A stretch of DNA of 64,000 bases from Acanthosepion lycidas (taxonomy: Eukaryota; Mollusca; Cephalopoda; Sepiida; Sepiidae). How positions within the stretch are numbered: position 1 is the stretch's first letter; each line of letters opens with the position of its first letter. Position numbers and translations under genes: made by a program. Under the pieces are notes generated by a model. That model did no database searches, had not been told where the DNA came from, and worked only from the letters and a program-made list of their open reading frames with translations. Of the stretch, positions 62,703-64,000 are shown piece by piece. The stretch lies in assembly GCA_963932145.1 (NCBI GenBank), contig OZ010600.1, positions 53,510,026 through 53,574,025 of the forward strand. Reading direction: 5' to 3'.

Positions 62703-62879
62703 TTATGTTTTCAATCAGATAATGATTTATTCTAATTACTAAAACTATTTCAGATATAGTTTAAGAAAAACCGGAAGTTAAAACGGAAGTTAGTCTTAAA
62801 AAACATAAATATGAAAAATCAAATTCTAACAAAAAAAAGAAACAACGAAAATAATTATACATAAACGAAAACAAAAATG

Positions 62880-62881
<2 letters not shown>

Positions 62882-62943
<62 letters not shown>

Positions 62944-62998
62944 TATATATATATGCATACACATACAAGCACACACACATATATATATATATATATAT
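62882..62998. repeat. (AT)n and (CA)n tracts
   Basis: AT at 62,882-62,940, then short ATGC and CACA pieces and a final AT tract to 62,998. Confidence 0.95.
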
Positions 62999-62999
62999 T

Positions 63000-63690
63000 T
63001 GGCAGATGATAGCAAGCGTCTAAGAGTTACAATTTAGCCTTGCATTCATAGCATTTTTCTGTCAGCACATTAATTCTTCTTGAAACGAAATATATAAGTA
63101 TAAAAAGGCATAAATTGTTGTTCGCTGTCTTTGAGAATCTTTCTTTGGCACTTCTTACTGATAGCGGCATCACTTTTTTGGCAAAATCCCCTCCGCGGCC
63201 ATCTCACATCTGCACTCTTGCAAAAAAAAGAAAATAAAATTACCGCCGGAGAGATAAGCTAAGACCAGCATCAGGGCACCAAAATGGCTGCCTCTTGCCT
63301 CTTGTTACAGTGCCAAGATTTGAGGGAAATGGAATTCTTCCCTGCTAAGCATTCCTTTTGTTTTTACTTGTAGTTCTTTTGGTCTGGGTTTTTTTTTTTC
63401 GCTTCTTCTTTTTATTTTTCTTATTCGTCTTTCTTTTTGCCTTCTCGTGCACCAGCTCGCGTCCTCCATGTTCTTTCATAAGTCTATTGACTATTTTTAG
63501 CGATAGCATCAGTGACGGAATTCAGGCCGAGGTCGGGGAGGGCGGATAAATATCTGTTCCAGTGTGGCAAATAAAATCGTGATGAAATAGAGAGCCAGCG
63601 CGGACGCAGACATGCTTGCATTCGTTATATAAATCGATGATTGCATGAAACTGTCTCATTCGACCTTTTGCTTTATCTTACTCGCGCGTG
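63000..63690. other. Low-repeat segment, no recognised gene
   Basis: It contains no member of the repeat families above. The 63-codon frame near 63,358 is a T-rich stretch without domain signals. Confidence 0.35.

Positions 63691-63691
<1 letters not shown>

Positions 63692-63740
<49 letters not shown>
63692..63740. repeat. (CG/CA)n-(TA)n array
   Basis: GCGCGCGCACAC, then CA units, then TATATA. Confidence 0.93.
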
Positions 63741-63741
<1 letters not shown>

Positions 63742-63884
63742 TTTATGAAAAACTGGGTAATCCGTATGGGTAAACCTAAGGAGGATATAATCCAGAGAGC
63801 TCAATGTAAACCCAGAGCAAATAATTTAAATAAAAACAGACCACTTTAAGGTTCCATGTTCCTTAAAGTGGTCTGTTTTTATTT

Positions 63885-63890
<6 letters not shown>
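63740..63890. repeat. Fold-back repeat with perfect 30-bp arms
   Basis: The leader (GGGTAATCCGTATGGGTAAA, AAGGAGGATATAATC, GAGAGCTCAATGTAAACCC) matches 18,255-18,335. Then arms 63,822-63,851 and 63,861-63,890 are exact inverses around a 9-base loop. Confidence 0.93.

Positions 63891-63932
<42 letters not shown>
63889..63932. repeat. (AT)n microsatellite
   Basis: About 20 AT units following the fold-back. Confidence 0.95.
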
Positions 63933-63936
<4 letters not shown>

Positions 63937-64000
63937 CCACTTCATAAAGAAACTACGGGATAGAGTGTACCTCGAAAGCCATTTCAGCCATTTAGCAAAT

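Overview
The window looks like gene-poor, repeat-saturated intergenic or intronic DNA from an animal. A mollusc is likely, most probably a cephalopod of the octopus type. This is inferred from the combination of very many long (AT)n and (CA)n arrays, several tRNA-derived SINE families nested in each other, Penelope-like (GIY-YIG) fragments, several LINE clades, mariner, Tc1 and pogo relatives, and mariner-type MITEs. I found no host protein-coding gene, functional tRNA or functional rRNA that I can support. Almost every long open frame is either a microsatellite translated or a decayed transposase or reverse-transcriptase fragment.

Layout. 1-5.8 kb: AT arrays, a Tc1-like pseudogene, an almost identical 375-bp duplication, a mariner MITE, a mariner transposase remnant and a LINE 3' end. 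6-11 kb: AT arrays, a 745-bp dispersed repeat, tRNA SINEs, a pogo-like MITE, and a SINE inserted into another SINE with a 12-bp target duplication. 11-19 kb: a hairpin-ended repeat, LINE RT, mariner and 5S/tRNA SINE remnants, hammerhead-like motifs, a nested inverted-repeat element, a LINE 3' end, a DUF4817-type mariner relative and a 90-bp fold-back. 19-29 kb: Penelope-like fragments, AT arrays, a GC-rich LTR-like fossil with three internal 245-bp repeats, LINE ends, and an inverted-repeat element carrying a hammerhead-like core. 29-43 kb: a tRNA-derived SINE that encodes a complete hammerhead ribozyme core, pogo/Tigger-like MITEs with a LINE nested inside, a full-length 5S rRNA-tRNA chimeric SINE, a second LTR-like fossil, and LINE RT remains. 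43.4-49.2 kb: a regular satellite of about 43 units of 128 bp, which grew out of the 3' tail of a SINE. 49.7-54.1 kb: (CTAT)/(CTTT) arrays, then a polypyrimidine 103-bp satellite. 54-64 kb: LINE 3' ends (several sitting in ATT arrays), SINEs, MITEs, and a final hairpin-ended repeat.

The most interesting signals are about RNA and DNA structure rather than proteins. (1) A tRNA-headed SINE ends in a hammerhead ribozyme whose conserved core and three stems are all intact at 29,605-29,645 on the minus strand, and a decayed copy lies at 35.8 kb. (2) Other hammerhead-like cores occur at 28.46, 14.16 and 15.53 kb. (3) The 5S-tRNA SINE and an unrelated-headed SINE share one 3' tail, which suggests a common LINE partner. 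(4) Several families end in long palindromes next to (AT)n, and in one the hairpin loop is inverted between copies. (5) The 128-bp satellite can be traced to a SINE tail that is also present as single copies in this window.

All calls come from reading the sequence; no database search was run.
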